Part shown: positions 1 to 5,919 of the stretch, one piece after another
Numbering within the stretch: position 1 is the stretch's first letter
Layout of the letters: every line of letters starts with the position of its first letter
From: Pyrobaculum sp.
GTDB lineage: Archaea > Thermoproteota > Thermoprotei > Thermoproteales > Thermoproteaceae
Assembly (NCBI GenBank): GCA_009903905.1
Contig: WYEI01000220.1
Span: 1 to 5,919, forward strand
DNA: 5,919 bases
Direction of reading: 5' to 3'
Notes under the pieces: generated by a model
Told to the model about the DNA's origin: nothing
Seen by the model: the letters and a program-made list of their open reading frames with translations, nothing else
Database searches by the model: none
Translations under genes and position numbers: made by a program

Positions 1-1956
1 GTTTCTATCAAAGGCGAACGGGAACGGCGCAGTCTTATAGTTGTGGATAAACGGCGCATACCAAGCAAAGTCCTGCGTATACCTCGTCAACATATTAACG
101 ACAGGGCCACCCACGGTGAATATGGCATTGCCGCCCACAACACTCACCAGATTAAGCATAAACGTCTTGTTAAAGGCAAATCTGTAGTACTTATCATAGA
201 AGTATGGGAATGCGCCGCTTAACCTCGCCAGCACCACCGGCAGTCCGCCGAAGTTCCTCAGCCCAACGAAGTTGGCAATGCCAGCGGTGGAGGAGCCAGT
301 GTAGAGGTTCTGGAAGGCGCCGGGGGCGATGTCAAGTCCGTACCAAGGCGCACCAACGACATTAGCCACGTAGCCAAGGGCGAGGACGTCAGTGGGGTCA
401 GCCATAGACCCAGCAACCCCAATTTTGAAGCTGAAACTGGAGCCACAAACTCCAACTGTAGCTGTACATTGAGTGGGAGAGAGAGTCGGCAGGTGGAGCA
501 CAGTCTTCTCGATCAATGCCTTTATGTACGGATCCGGCTTGTTGGAGGCGGCCCAGTCCGTGACGTTGTAGGCGTAGCCGTAGACGAACATTACGCCACC
601 TTTGTACGTGACAGGTGTACCCGCAACAGATTCATATTGATCTGGATAATTATTAGCAAGCTTGCTGCTCCACTGCAGTATTACAAACGGTATGTTGCCC
701 GGAGAACCGCCCTCGCTGGCGAGTGTAGCCTTCTGGTAGCCGGTTGGTAGCACTATGTCGAAGTTGTTTAGCTTGTATGGAATCAGCTTGCTTAACTTCA
801 GAGGCGTGAACTCCGTGGCCTCGGGATACGCGGCGGCAAACATGGTGATGTTCCTGTAATCGGTTGCATAAGGCGTAGCATGGAGCAAGGTGTAGCTCTT
901 CCCCCCGCAAGACGTAGGTGTGAATATGGTCGCGTTGTAGGAGCCGGCTGCTGGAGCGCCGTTTACCTGGTCTATCTCAAACCTTATGCTGAAGGCGGTG
1001 CTGTTGAGGTACATGGGGTAGGGCAGTAGTTTGCTAGCTATACTTGCCGTCACAGAGTAGTTGTAGTACACGATGGCGTAGGGCCAGGCCTTGGGGAATA
1101 TCAGTGTGAAGTTTACGTCAATGACTACATAAGCCCCCATGAGGTTAGGATTCAATGTGGACAAGTCAATTTTCTTATTGACGCCGCCGGTGGCGATCAG
1201 AAGTCTCGGGCTGTCGTACACGATCCTGAAGGGCTTGATATCGCTCGAGGTGAAGGGCAGAAGGCTCCACTGCTTTGGCGGATACGTCGGTTGGCTACCG
1301 TAGTTCCCAATGGTGAGGTTCAGGGCAACCCCTCTGCCTCCTCCGGCGTGTGTTCTGTTGCTGTACACTGCAAATGCGTGTAAGAAGATCCAGTAGTTTC
1401 TGCTGTTTGTATCGTCTTTTATCGTGAGGTTGGCGGAGAGGGTCCAGCCGTTGAGCCAGTCTGATGGGTTGATGTAGTCAAAACTAGTTGTGGTCCACAT
1501 CTCGGTGACCTGCAAGTCAGCAGTAGAGGTGCTGTATCTAGCTAGGGCTAGGCCGCCGCCTGTGCCGTTGCTAAGTGTGGCTGCAAATTCGCCTAGGGCT
1601 GTGAAGCCTATGCCGATGCCGGTGGCGAGGTTTCTAAGGCCTGACTTTATGACGCCGGGTGTAATCGGCCGGGCGAACCACCTATTGACGGGCGCGTTTA
1701 GGTTAACTCCGAGATACTGTAGCTGATTTGTGAGGCTGTAGTAGTCGGCGAAGGCGGGGGAGCCGATGGCCACTAGTGCAAGGGGTGGCGTGCCTCCGAA
1801 GGGCCAGTGATCCGGCATCAGCGTCCCGACGCAGGCGTTGGGGTAGCAGTTGTCGTAGAGCACAGTTGGCTTTGTGCCGGCGTAGGGGTACTGCGCAAGC
1901 GCGACGGCGGCTATTAGCACCAACGCGAGCACGGGAGTTAGTTTTGTTGGGTGCAT
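1..1956 (-). CDS. Secreted S-layer-like surface protein (3' end beyond window)
   Basis: The frame is open from ATG at 1956 to the left edge: 652 residues with no stop, so the C-terminus is missing. It starts with a Sec-type signal peptide (residues 1-21, LALVLIAAVALA then Q22). The mature part is rich in Tyr, Asn, Thr, Ser, Gly, Pro and aromatics, is beta-like, and has no internal membrane helix. I count 11 N-x-S/T sequons (N130, 176, 200, 213, 282, 299, 318, 341, 369, 464, 596). There are only five cysteines: C37/C42 and C497/C504 are close pairs that could form disulfides; C350 is alone. Near residues 607-624 there is a VGGN...VGGPVVNMLT segment resembling a motif I associate with archaeal S-layer proteins. 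Size, export, sequons and adjacency to glycosyltransferases support an S-layer or other abundant surface protein; another secreted surface protein cannot be excluded. The start is supported by the signal peptide and by a TATA box at leaderless distance. Confidence 0.72.
   Translation of the reverse strand, partial: MHPTKLTPVLALVLIAAVALAQYPYAGTKPTVLYDNCYPNACVGTLMPDHWPFGGTPPLALVAIGSPAFADYYSLTNQLQYLGVNLNAPVNRWFARPITPGVIKSGLRNLATGIGIGFTALGEFAATLSNGTGGGLALARYSTSTADLQVTEMWTTTSFDYINPSDWLNGWTLSANLTIKDDTNSRNYWIFLHAFAVYSNRTHAGGGRGVALNLTIGNYGSQPTYPPKQWSLLPFTSSDIKPFRIVYDSPRLLIATGGVNKKIDLSTLNPNLMGAYVVIDVNFTLIFPKAWPYAIVYYNYSVTASIASKLLPYPMYLNSTAFSIRFEIDQVNGAPAAGSYNATIFTPTSCGGKSYTLLHATPYATDYRNITMFAAAYPEATEFTPLKLSKLIPYKLNNFDIVLPTGYQKATLASEGGSPGNIPFVILQWSSKLANNYPDQYESVAGTPVTYKGGVMFVYGYAYNVTDWAASNKPDPYIKALIEKTVLHLPTLSPTQCTATVGVCGSSFSFKIGVAGSMADPTDVLALGYVANVVGAPWYGLDIAPGAFQNLYTGSSTAGIANFVGLRNFGGLPVVLARLSGAFPYFYDKYYRFAFNKTFMLNLVSVVGGNAIFTVGGPVVNMLTRYTQDFAWYAPFIHNYKTAPFPFAFDRN
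1894..1956 (-). other. Signal peptide of the S-layer-like protein
   Basis: Residues 1-21 have a short basic N-region (MHPTK), a hydrophobic core of Leu, Val, Ala and Ile, and an A-L-A cleavage motif before Q22. This fits Sec export with signal peptidase I cleavage. There is no lipobox cysteine after the core and no type III (pilin-like) charged cleavage site before it, so a lipoprotein or pilin is unlikely. Confidence 0.75.
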
Positions 1957-1990
1957 GATATTACAGTTTTAACCCCTATTTAAGTCTTTC
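1957..1990 (-). promoter_or_regulatory. Leaderless archaeal promoter of the S-layer-like gene
   Basis: On the minus strand CTTAAATA lies at 1984-1977, which is -28 to -21 from the ATG at 1956. It is preceded by a purine-rich GAAAGA (1990-1985), a plausible BRE. A TATA box centred about 25 bases upstream places transcription initiation at or within a base or two of the ATG, so the mRNA would be leaderless. No Shine-Dalgarno motif is present in the 19-base gap, which agrees. The TATA box covers the last codons and the TAG stop of the upstream glycosyltransferase gene. Known: leaderless mRNAs with a TATA box near -26 are common in Thermoproteales. Inferred: this promoter drives the surface-protein gene separately from the upstream genes. 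Confidence 0.7.
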
Positions 1991-2992
1991 GCTTAATTTG
2001 CGGTAGAGGGCGAGGTAGATGTGGGCGAACTCAGCCGGCTTGTTCAGGGGTTTCGCTGGGGGTGGGGGCCTCAGCAGCGCCTTTGCGATAGATGTTGGGT
2101 GGAGCTCTACTGCAAGTATGTTGGGGGTTTTTAGGAGGGTTGCGGCGGGGACTTGGGGGTGTGTGATGACTGGCGCTCCGAGGGTTGCGGCTTCGAATAG
2201 GGCTAGGGAGAAGCCTTCGGGGTGGCCTAGGTGTAGGAAGGCCTCTGCCTGGGCCAGTAGCTGGTGCTTCTCCTCTTCTGTGGCGTGGGGTTTTATCTCG
2301 ACGTCTTGGAGGCCGAGCCTTTCTATCGTTCTGTGGAGGTCCCGCCGCAGTGGGCCGTCTCCTATTATTACAAGTTTTAGGTCGGGGCGGAGCGTCTTTG
2401 CGACTTTGAAGGCTGCCAGCGCCAGGGGGTAGTTTTTGCGGGGCTCTAGGCGGCCTATCATGACGACCAGCCCCCGTTGCCGTGGCGTGTGCTGTATCTG
2501 GGGCGGTGTGTGGCGGAGTATGGGGGGTATTACGACGGCGTTTGGGGCGATTTCGTGGGGGGCGTGGAGCGCCAGCTTGGGGGCTTTCAGCTCGAGGATT
2601 TGGATGAGGCGCGCGAGGGGGTGTAGGCTTGCGGGTTCGAGGTGGTGTATCGTGGCGATAGTTCTGCGCGGGTGTAGATACGCCAGGAGGTTGGGCAGGT
2701 GGGCGTTGGTGTGGAGCAGGCGGAACTTTATGGAGGTCAGCACTTTAGTCGCGTAGATGAGGAACTTGGCGGCTTTTAGGGGGCAGGTGTGCGGTAGCTC
2801 GCAGTCTCCGTAGATGCCGCCGTCGTAGAGGTCGACGCCGGCTAGTAGTCGCCGTGCTTCGGGGGTTGTCTTTCCGGCGATTAGCGCCACTTTGTAGGTT
2901 TTTGCGGCCTCTGCGGCTAGCTCGACGAAGAACTTGTTCCCGCCGCTTGTGGTTGAGGCTATGTCTATGACATATACTATGTCGTATATCAT
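1976..2992 (-). CDS. Family 4 (GT-B) glycosyltransferase
   Basis: This is a 338-residue cytoplasmic, retaining-type glycosyltransferase, expected to move a sugar from a nucleotide-sugar to a lipid-linked or other acceptor. The N-terminal Rossmann domain begins with a hydrophobic strand and a glycine loop (TTSGGNK, 14-20), and has HH at 116-117. The C-terminal donor domain has the family 4 signature elements: MIGRLEPRKNY (178-188, with R181 and K186 as expected phosphate-binding residues), IIGDGPL (209-215) and the E-x7-E motif (E259 to E267 in PEGFSLALFEAA). Length is at the short end for the family (roughly 350-400), mostly through a compact N-domain. It has no membrane helix. The ATG at 2992 overlaps the stop of the upstream membrane protein gene as ATGA, implying translational coupling. 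The TAG stop lies in the promoter of the next gene. Position between a GT-C-like gene and a surface-protein gene suggests a role in glycan assembly; sugar and acceptor cannot be read from sequence. Confidence 0.88.
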   Translation of the reverse strand: MIYDIVYVIDIASTTSGGNKFFVELAAEAAKTYKVALIAGKTTPEARRLLAGVDLYDGGIYGDCELPHTCPLKAAKFLIYATKVLTSIKFRLLHTNAHLPNLLAYLHPRRTIATIHHLEPASLHPLARLIQILELKAPKLALHAPHEIAPNAVVIPPILRHTPPQIQHTPRQRGLVVMIGRLEPRKNYPLALAAFKVAKTLRPDLKLVIIGDGPLRRDLHRTIERLGLQDVEIKPHATEEEKHQLLAQAEAFLHLGHPEGFSLALFEAATLGAPVITHPQVPAATLLKTPNILAVELHPTSIAKALLRPPPPAKPLNKPAEFAHIYLALYRKLSERLK

Positions 2993-4428
2993 CTGATTTT
3001 CACTACGTAGAGGGTTGCTCCTTGGTTTTTAACTACATACTTTACATCGCCGAGTTTGTAAATTTCGTCTTTTAGCTGCTGTATGAATGTGGCCACGGCC
3101 TCGTCGTACCACTGGCCTGGCACCGGCTCCTGCACCACGAGCCAGCTGTAGCCGTGTATTGTGCCGTTTTGGATCTGGGCGAGGATCCGCCGCGCCTCCG
3201 CGGCCTCTGGGTCGTCGGCCGCCATGGCGTCTAGTATCTTCGGGGGGTAGATAAGGAGTGTGTTGGGGCATACTATTTTCATGTATGTGGCTGTTTGTCC
3301 CGTGGCCACCACCCCGCCGTTGCATATCTCGTGGCTCAGGTCTAGCAACGTCTTGAGCGCATCGTAGTCTATCCTGTAGAGCCCGTGAGGCGTTGGGTTG
3401 CTTGAGGCGAGTCCGTAGAGCGCGGCGGTTGCTAGGAGTACTGCTACTAGTGCCGCCGGTTTTTTCTCGGCGTTTGTGCTGAGGATGGCAATTAGGAGTA
3501 TGACGACTGTGGGGAGCAGTCTGTATAGGCGGTAGGCTAGGTTCAACACAGCCACGGAGTGGAGCCAGGGGAGGAAGGCTGTTGTCAGGGCACCTGCGAC
3601 GTAGAGGGCGGGGCTCGTCGCCGTGGCTAGGATCTTTCTTTCTTTTGCGGCTAGGGCTAGCATAGCTGCGGCAACTACGTATGCGTAGAAGGCGGCATCG
3701 CCCCACCGTAGGTCGGGAGTGTAGGCGTAGTTGAGCCAGTTCTGTATAGCCCAGGCGGGGGGCTCCGCCGTGCCTACTGCGGCGGCGCCGCTCTTCTTGA
3801 TGGTTAGGGCTAGGGTGACCCATTTGGGGGCTGTTGGGAGGAAGCCTACAGCCACGCCGTAGAGGAACCGTCGCCTGCCGCGTTGAAGCATAACAGCGGG
3901 AAGCAGTGTCGCTAGGTAGACGATGCCGTAGTAATGCGTAAGGGCTAGCCCGGCGGCGACCCCCGCCAGCAACGGCTTCTGGTTGTGTAGAAATATTAAG
4001 GAGGCGAGGTACATGCCGTGTGAGAAGAGGTTGAATATAGAGCCGTCTGCGAGCGTCCGTAGGTAGCCGGTTCCATAGGCGGCGAGCCCCGCCGCAAGTG
4101 GTATAGCTATCTTCGGGTCTTTTTTCGAGATCTCGTAGAGAAGCAGGGCGAGGGGGATAAACGCGGCGGCGAAGGCGAAGATCTTTATGAACCATATCGC
4201 GTAGATGGGGTTGCCTGCGGCGGCTAGGTGACACGTCAAGTGGATGAAGTTGGGGTATTGGGAGGGGCCGTGGAGGTATTGATCAACTCCTTCGTAGAGA
4301 CAGTGGGATATGTGGATTATCGCGTCATCGCCTGAGGGGAGCGGCGGTAGTAGCGTTAGCCGTGCGATGTGGTAGGCGTAGTACAACGCTACTATCGTGG
4401 TCGCCGTTAGGGCAAAGAGGCGCCTCAT
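2989..4428 (-). CDS. Polytopic membrane protein, GT-C glycosyltransferase-like
   Basis: This is a 479-residue integral membrane protein. The start is ATG at 4428 (MRRLFALT), directly before the first membrane helix. The frame is open further upstream, but those codons are low-complexity Pro/Ser/Arg/Thr sequence read out of frame from the epimerase gene. Helix 1 spans about residues 5-27. It is followed by an outer loop with an acidic pair in PSGDDAIIH (D34, D35, H39), then about eight to ten further helices, roughly 75-98, 106-122, 135-147, 153-180, 187-209, 245-260, 268-288, 290-316 and 323-340. The last 135 residues form a soluble domain, presumably outside the cell. A short N-terminus, an Asp pair in the first outer loop and many helices are the layout of GT-C enzymes, which take sugars from polyprenyl-phosphate donors. 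It could instead be a polymerase, flippase or uncharacterised membrane protein; there is no oligosaccharyltransferase WWDYG motif. It sits 19 bases after the epimerase fragment and overlaps the next gene by 4 bases. Confidence 0.75.
   Translation of the reverse strand: MRRLFALTATTIVALYYAYHIARLTLLPPLPSGDDAIIHISHCLYEGVDQYLHGPSQYPNFIHLTCHLAAAGNPIYAIWFIKIFAFAAAFIPLALLLYEISKKDPKIAIPLAAGLAAYGTGYLRTLADGSIFNLFSHGMYLASLIFLHNQKPLLAGVAAGLALTHYYGIVYLATLLPAVMLQRGRRRFLYGVAVGFLPTAPKWVTLALTIKKSGAAAVGTAEPPAWAIQNWLNYAYTPDLRWGDAAFYAYVVAAAMLALAAKERKILATATSPALYVAGALTTAFLPWLHSVAVLNLAYRLYRLLPTVVILLIAILSTNAEKKPAALVAVLLATAALYGLASSNPTPHGLYRIDYDALKTLLDLSHEICNGGVVATGQTATYMKIVCPNTLLIYPPKILDAMAADDPEAAEARRILAQIQNGTIHGYSWLVVQEPVPGQWYDEAVATFIQQLKDEIYKLGDVKYVVKNQGATLYVVKIR
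3000..3003 (-). promoter_or_regulatory. Possible short ribosome binding site (GTGA) for the family 4 glycosyltransferase
   Basis: GTGA lies at -11 to -8 from the ATG at 2992 and could pair with the conserved AUCACCUCC end of archaeal 16S rRNA. It is only four bases, so it is weak support. It lies inside the last codons of the preceding gene, and with the 4-base stop/start overlap it favours reinitiation by ribosomes finishing that gene. Confidence 0.35.
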
Positions 4429-4447
4429 GCGTATCTGGTTTTTGCCG

Positions 4448-4873
4448 CTATGGTTGCTTCGAGAGGCCGTAGGGCGATAGAGGCCTCGCGGGGTGGCCCT
4501 CGTCGATGGGGAGGCGCTGGGGCTCGCCGTAGACCGCCGCCGAGGAGATGTATATGAGGCGGGCGCCCCGGTCGGCGCATTGCTTGGCGACCCGCGCGGT
4601 GGCGGCGGCGTTGTTCCACATGTAGTCATACGGCCTCTCCCAGCTCTCCTCCACGTTTATATACGCCGCGGCGTGCACCACCGCATCAGCCGGCGGCAGG
4701 TCGACAGAGCGGACGTCGCCCACCACCAGCGGCACGCCAACCTCCTCCAGCCGCCTGACTGCGGATGCCCTCTCCAGATTATCCACAGCCACAACACTGA
4801 ACCCCCTCTCCGCAAGATACGCCGCCACGTGGCTACCGACAAACCCCGCGCCGCCAGTTGCGACGGCCCTCAT
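4448..4873 (-). CDS. Truncated NAD-dependent epimerase/dehydratase (extended SDR), probably non-functional
   Basis: The 141-residue product is the N-terminal half of an extended short-chain dehydrogenase of the GalE/RfbB type, which interconverts or modifies nucleotide sugars and is usually about 300-320 residues. Visible: the nucleotide-binding loop TGGAGFVGSH (6-15); D31 at the end of strand 2, favouring NAD over NADP; GDVR (52-55); HAAA (68-71); YISSAAVYG (108-116) with the active-site Ser region; and YGLSK (135-139) with catalytic Tyr and Lys. The frame ends in TAG after two more residues (QP), so the C-terminal nucleotide-sugar-binding half is absent, and none of the downstream frames I read resumes it. 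I chose ATG at 4873 because RAVATGGAG is the normal family N-terminus; a TTG at 4891 would add six residues. It overlaps the upstream glycosyltransferase by 41 bases. Probably a pseudogene remnant left by deletion or rearrangement; a retained NAD-binding fragment is possible but unproven. Confidence 0.8.
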   Translation of the reverse strand: MRAVATGGAGFVGSHVAAYLAERGFSVVAVDNLERASAVRRLEEVGVPLVVGDVRSVDLPPADAVVHAAAYINVEESWERPYDYMWNNAAATARVAKQCADRGARLIYISSAAVYGEPQRLPIDEGHPARPLSPYGLSKQP

Positions 4874-5919
4874 TTTTGACGGCGCTTGCAACGGCCACTG
4901 ATATTAGTACGGTGGCGATGATCTCCAGGAGTATTGCTGATGTGGTGTAGGTTAGCCTGATGTATCTGGTCGCATTGAAGAGGAGTATTACGTAGGTGAA
5001 TAGGGCCGCCGACGCGGCTAGGGCGGCTATCCCCAGCGCCAAGGTCCGTCTTGGCTTCTCGGTGAGCCACGTCCATATTATTGTCCACAGCACGGATAGC
5101 CCGTGGGCGACTGGGGATTCTGAGGACGTCCCCTCATTGTATCTAACAGTGGTTGGAACCTCTTCGACGCGTAACTTCCTGCGGCTTGCTATGTACACGG
5201 TCTGGGAGGAGATGCCCATCCACGTCTCCTCCAGCTCCTTTACCAAGACTTCGAGGGCTCTTCTATTGAAGGCTCTGAAGCCGTTCTCCGGGTCGCCTAT
5301 TTTCACCCCGAAGAGCCGTAACACAAGTCTGATTATCTGTATGCCAACCTTCCTGTAGGTGGGTACCTTGCTCGTCTTGAACCTATTGCCTATGACGACG
5401 TCAGCCCCCTCTCTTAGCTTCTCAAGAAACTTGGGTATGTCGGCTGGGTTGTGCTGGCCGTCGGCGTCTAGGAGGACCGCATATTGGGCGCCGGTAGATA
5501 GGGCGGCCCTCATCAGCGTCCTCACCGCGGCTCCATATCCCATGTTGTAGGGATGCCGAACCACCACCGCGCCGGCCTCCTCGGCCGTCTCCGCCGTGCG
5601 GTCACTCGAGCCGTCGTCTACTACAATGACCATGTCCACGTATTTCTTTGCTTCTCGGACGACGCCGGCTACGGTCTTTTCCTCGTTGTAGGCTGGGATT
5701 AAGGCTACAGTTGCGGCCTTGGGCAGGTGCGGGAGTAGTGGCTCTGGGTAGCTTCTGCGCGAGGCCACGTAGGCCACTACGCCTGTTATGAGCAGAGCGT
5801 GTCCTAGTGCGAGCGTGAGGAAGGTGGCAACGGCGTGGAGCAGGCCTAGCTTTCTGGTGTCGTTATACCTGTCTATGAGGAGCCAGAGGAGGAAGCCGGC
5901 GAGGAGAAGCAGGAGCGTC
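4833..5919 (-). CDS. Membrane-anchored family 2 glycosyltransferase, dolichol-phosphate sugar synthase-like (5' end beyond window)
   Basis: The frame stays open to the right edge (361 residues visible; first complete codon at 5918), so the true start lies outside. A GTG at 5777 could start a 314-residue form, but the 47 upstream codons form two convincing hydrophobic segments (about 1-15 and 27-49) joined by a DRYNDTRK loop. They are the only open minus-strand frame there, so I include them. The GT-A catalytic domain runs from about 68 to 265: PAYNEE (75-80), DDGSSD (101-106), DADGQH with the metal-binding DxD (151-156), GNRF (177-180), DPENGFRAF (209-217) and a VEEVP...RYNEGTSS segment (251-266). 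These match the DPM1/GtrB-type family, which transfers sugar from GDP- or UDP-sugar to polyprenyl phosphate on the cytoplasmic face. An amphipathic stretch (270-285) and two C-terminal helices (about 292-313 and 323-346) anchor it. The last 13 residues are read across the start of the epimerase gene. It would supply lipid-linked sugar for surface glycosylation; the sugar is unknown. Confidence 0.88.
   Translation of the reverse strand, partial: TLLLLLAGFLLWLLIDRYNDTRKLGLLHAVATFLTLALGHALLITGVVAYVASRRSYPEPLLPHLPKAATVALIPAYNEEKTVAGVVREAKKYVDMVIVVDDGSSDRTAETAEEAGAVVVRHPYNMGYGAAVRTLMRAALSTGAQYAVLLDADGQHNPADIPKFLEKLREGADVVIGNRFKTSKVPTYRKVGIQIIRLVLRLFGVKIGDPENGFRAFNRRALEVLVKELEETWMGISSQTVYIASRRKLRVEEVPTTVRYNEGTSSESPVAHGLSVLWTIIWTWLTEKPRRTLALGIAALAASAALFTYVILLFNATRYIRLTYTTSAILLEIIATVLISVAVASAVKNEGRRNWRRGVCR

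Noticed and set aside
653..910. Second minus-strand open frame within the surface-protein gene
   Set aside because: It is an out-of-frame overlap of the long secreted-protein frame, which has a signal peptide, sequons and 652 open codons. The short frame has no recognisable domain.
1967..1972. TTAAAA on the minus strand as the TATA box of the surface-protein gene
   Set aside because: It lies at -16 to -11 from the ATG, which would place the transcription start inside the gene. CTTAAATA at -28 to -21 has the right spacing.
2163..2230. GTGATGA on the plus strand as box C of a C/D box sRNA antisense to the family 4 gene
   Set aside because: No CTGA box D or D' follows within the usual 50-60 bases, and the stretch is ordinary coding sequence on the other strand.
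4429..4629. Longer 5' extension of the GT-C-like gene starting near 4629
   Set aside because: These 67 codons give Pro/Ser/Arg/Thr-rich low-complexity sequence and lie entirely over the well-conserved epimerase reading frame. The ATG at 4428 directly precedes a membrane helix.
4656..4663. TATATAAA on the minus strand as an internal promoter within the epimerase fragment
   Set aside because: It encodes the conserved AYIN region. The nearest downstream ATG (4621) is about 38 bases away and would start a fragment lacking the nucleotide-binding loop.
4493..4879. Plus-strand open frame opposite the epimerase fragment
   Set aside because: It is the antisense shadow of a clear SDR coding frame, rich in Arg, Gly and His with no recognisable domain. 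The other plus-strand frames (for example 2019-2432 and 4996-5358) are rejected on the same grounds.

Overview
The window looks like part of a hyperthermophilic archaeal chromosome, most likely Thermoproteales (Pyrobaculum or a close relative). The signs are compact genes all read from the minus strand, AGG/ATA/CTA codons, almost no Shine-Dalgarno signals, a leaderless archaeal TATA-type promoter, and a secreted, sequon-rich surface protein. The genus is inferred from overall appearance, not from a marker gene.

In the direction of transcription (right to left) there are five genes. (1) 5919-4833 is a membrane-anchored family 2 glycosyltransferase of the dolichol-phosphate sugar synthase type, whose 5' end lies outside the window. 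(2) 4873-4448 is an NAD-dependent epimerase/dehydratase that stops two codons after its catalytic YxxxK motif, so about half the protein is missing. (3) 4428-2989 is a polytopic membrane protein resembling a GT-C glycosyltransferase, with an acidic first outer loop and a soluble C-terminal domain. (4) 2992-1976 is a family 4 (GT-B) glycosyltransferase. (5) 1956 to the left edge is a large secreted S-layer-like protein, 652 residues visible and still open. Gene junctions are tight: a 41-base overlap, a 19-base gap, a 4-base ATGA overlap and a 19-base gap. No stretch longer than 19 bases lacks a gene, and I see no RNA gene, mobile element or CRISPR array.

The set reads as a cell-surface glycosylation module beside its likely substrate. 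The family 2 enzyme could charge a polyprenyl-phosphate carrier with a sugar at the inner membrane face. The GT-C-like protein could use such a lipid-linked sugar at the outer face. The family 4 enzyme could build the glycan in the cytoplasm. The surface protein carries 11 N-x-S/T sites. The surface-protein gene appears to have its own leaderless promoter, whose TATA box overlaps the last codons of the family 4 gene, so it can be expressed far more strongly than the glycosyltransferases. The least ordinary item is the truncated epimerase, which differs in strand composition from its neighbours and looks like the remnant of a rearrangement.
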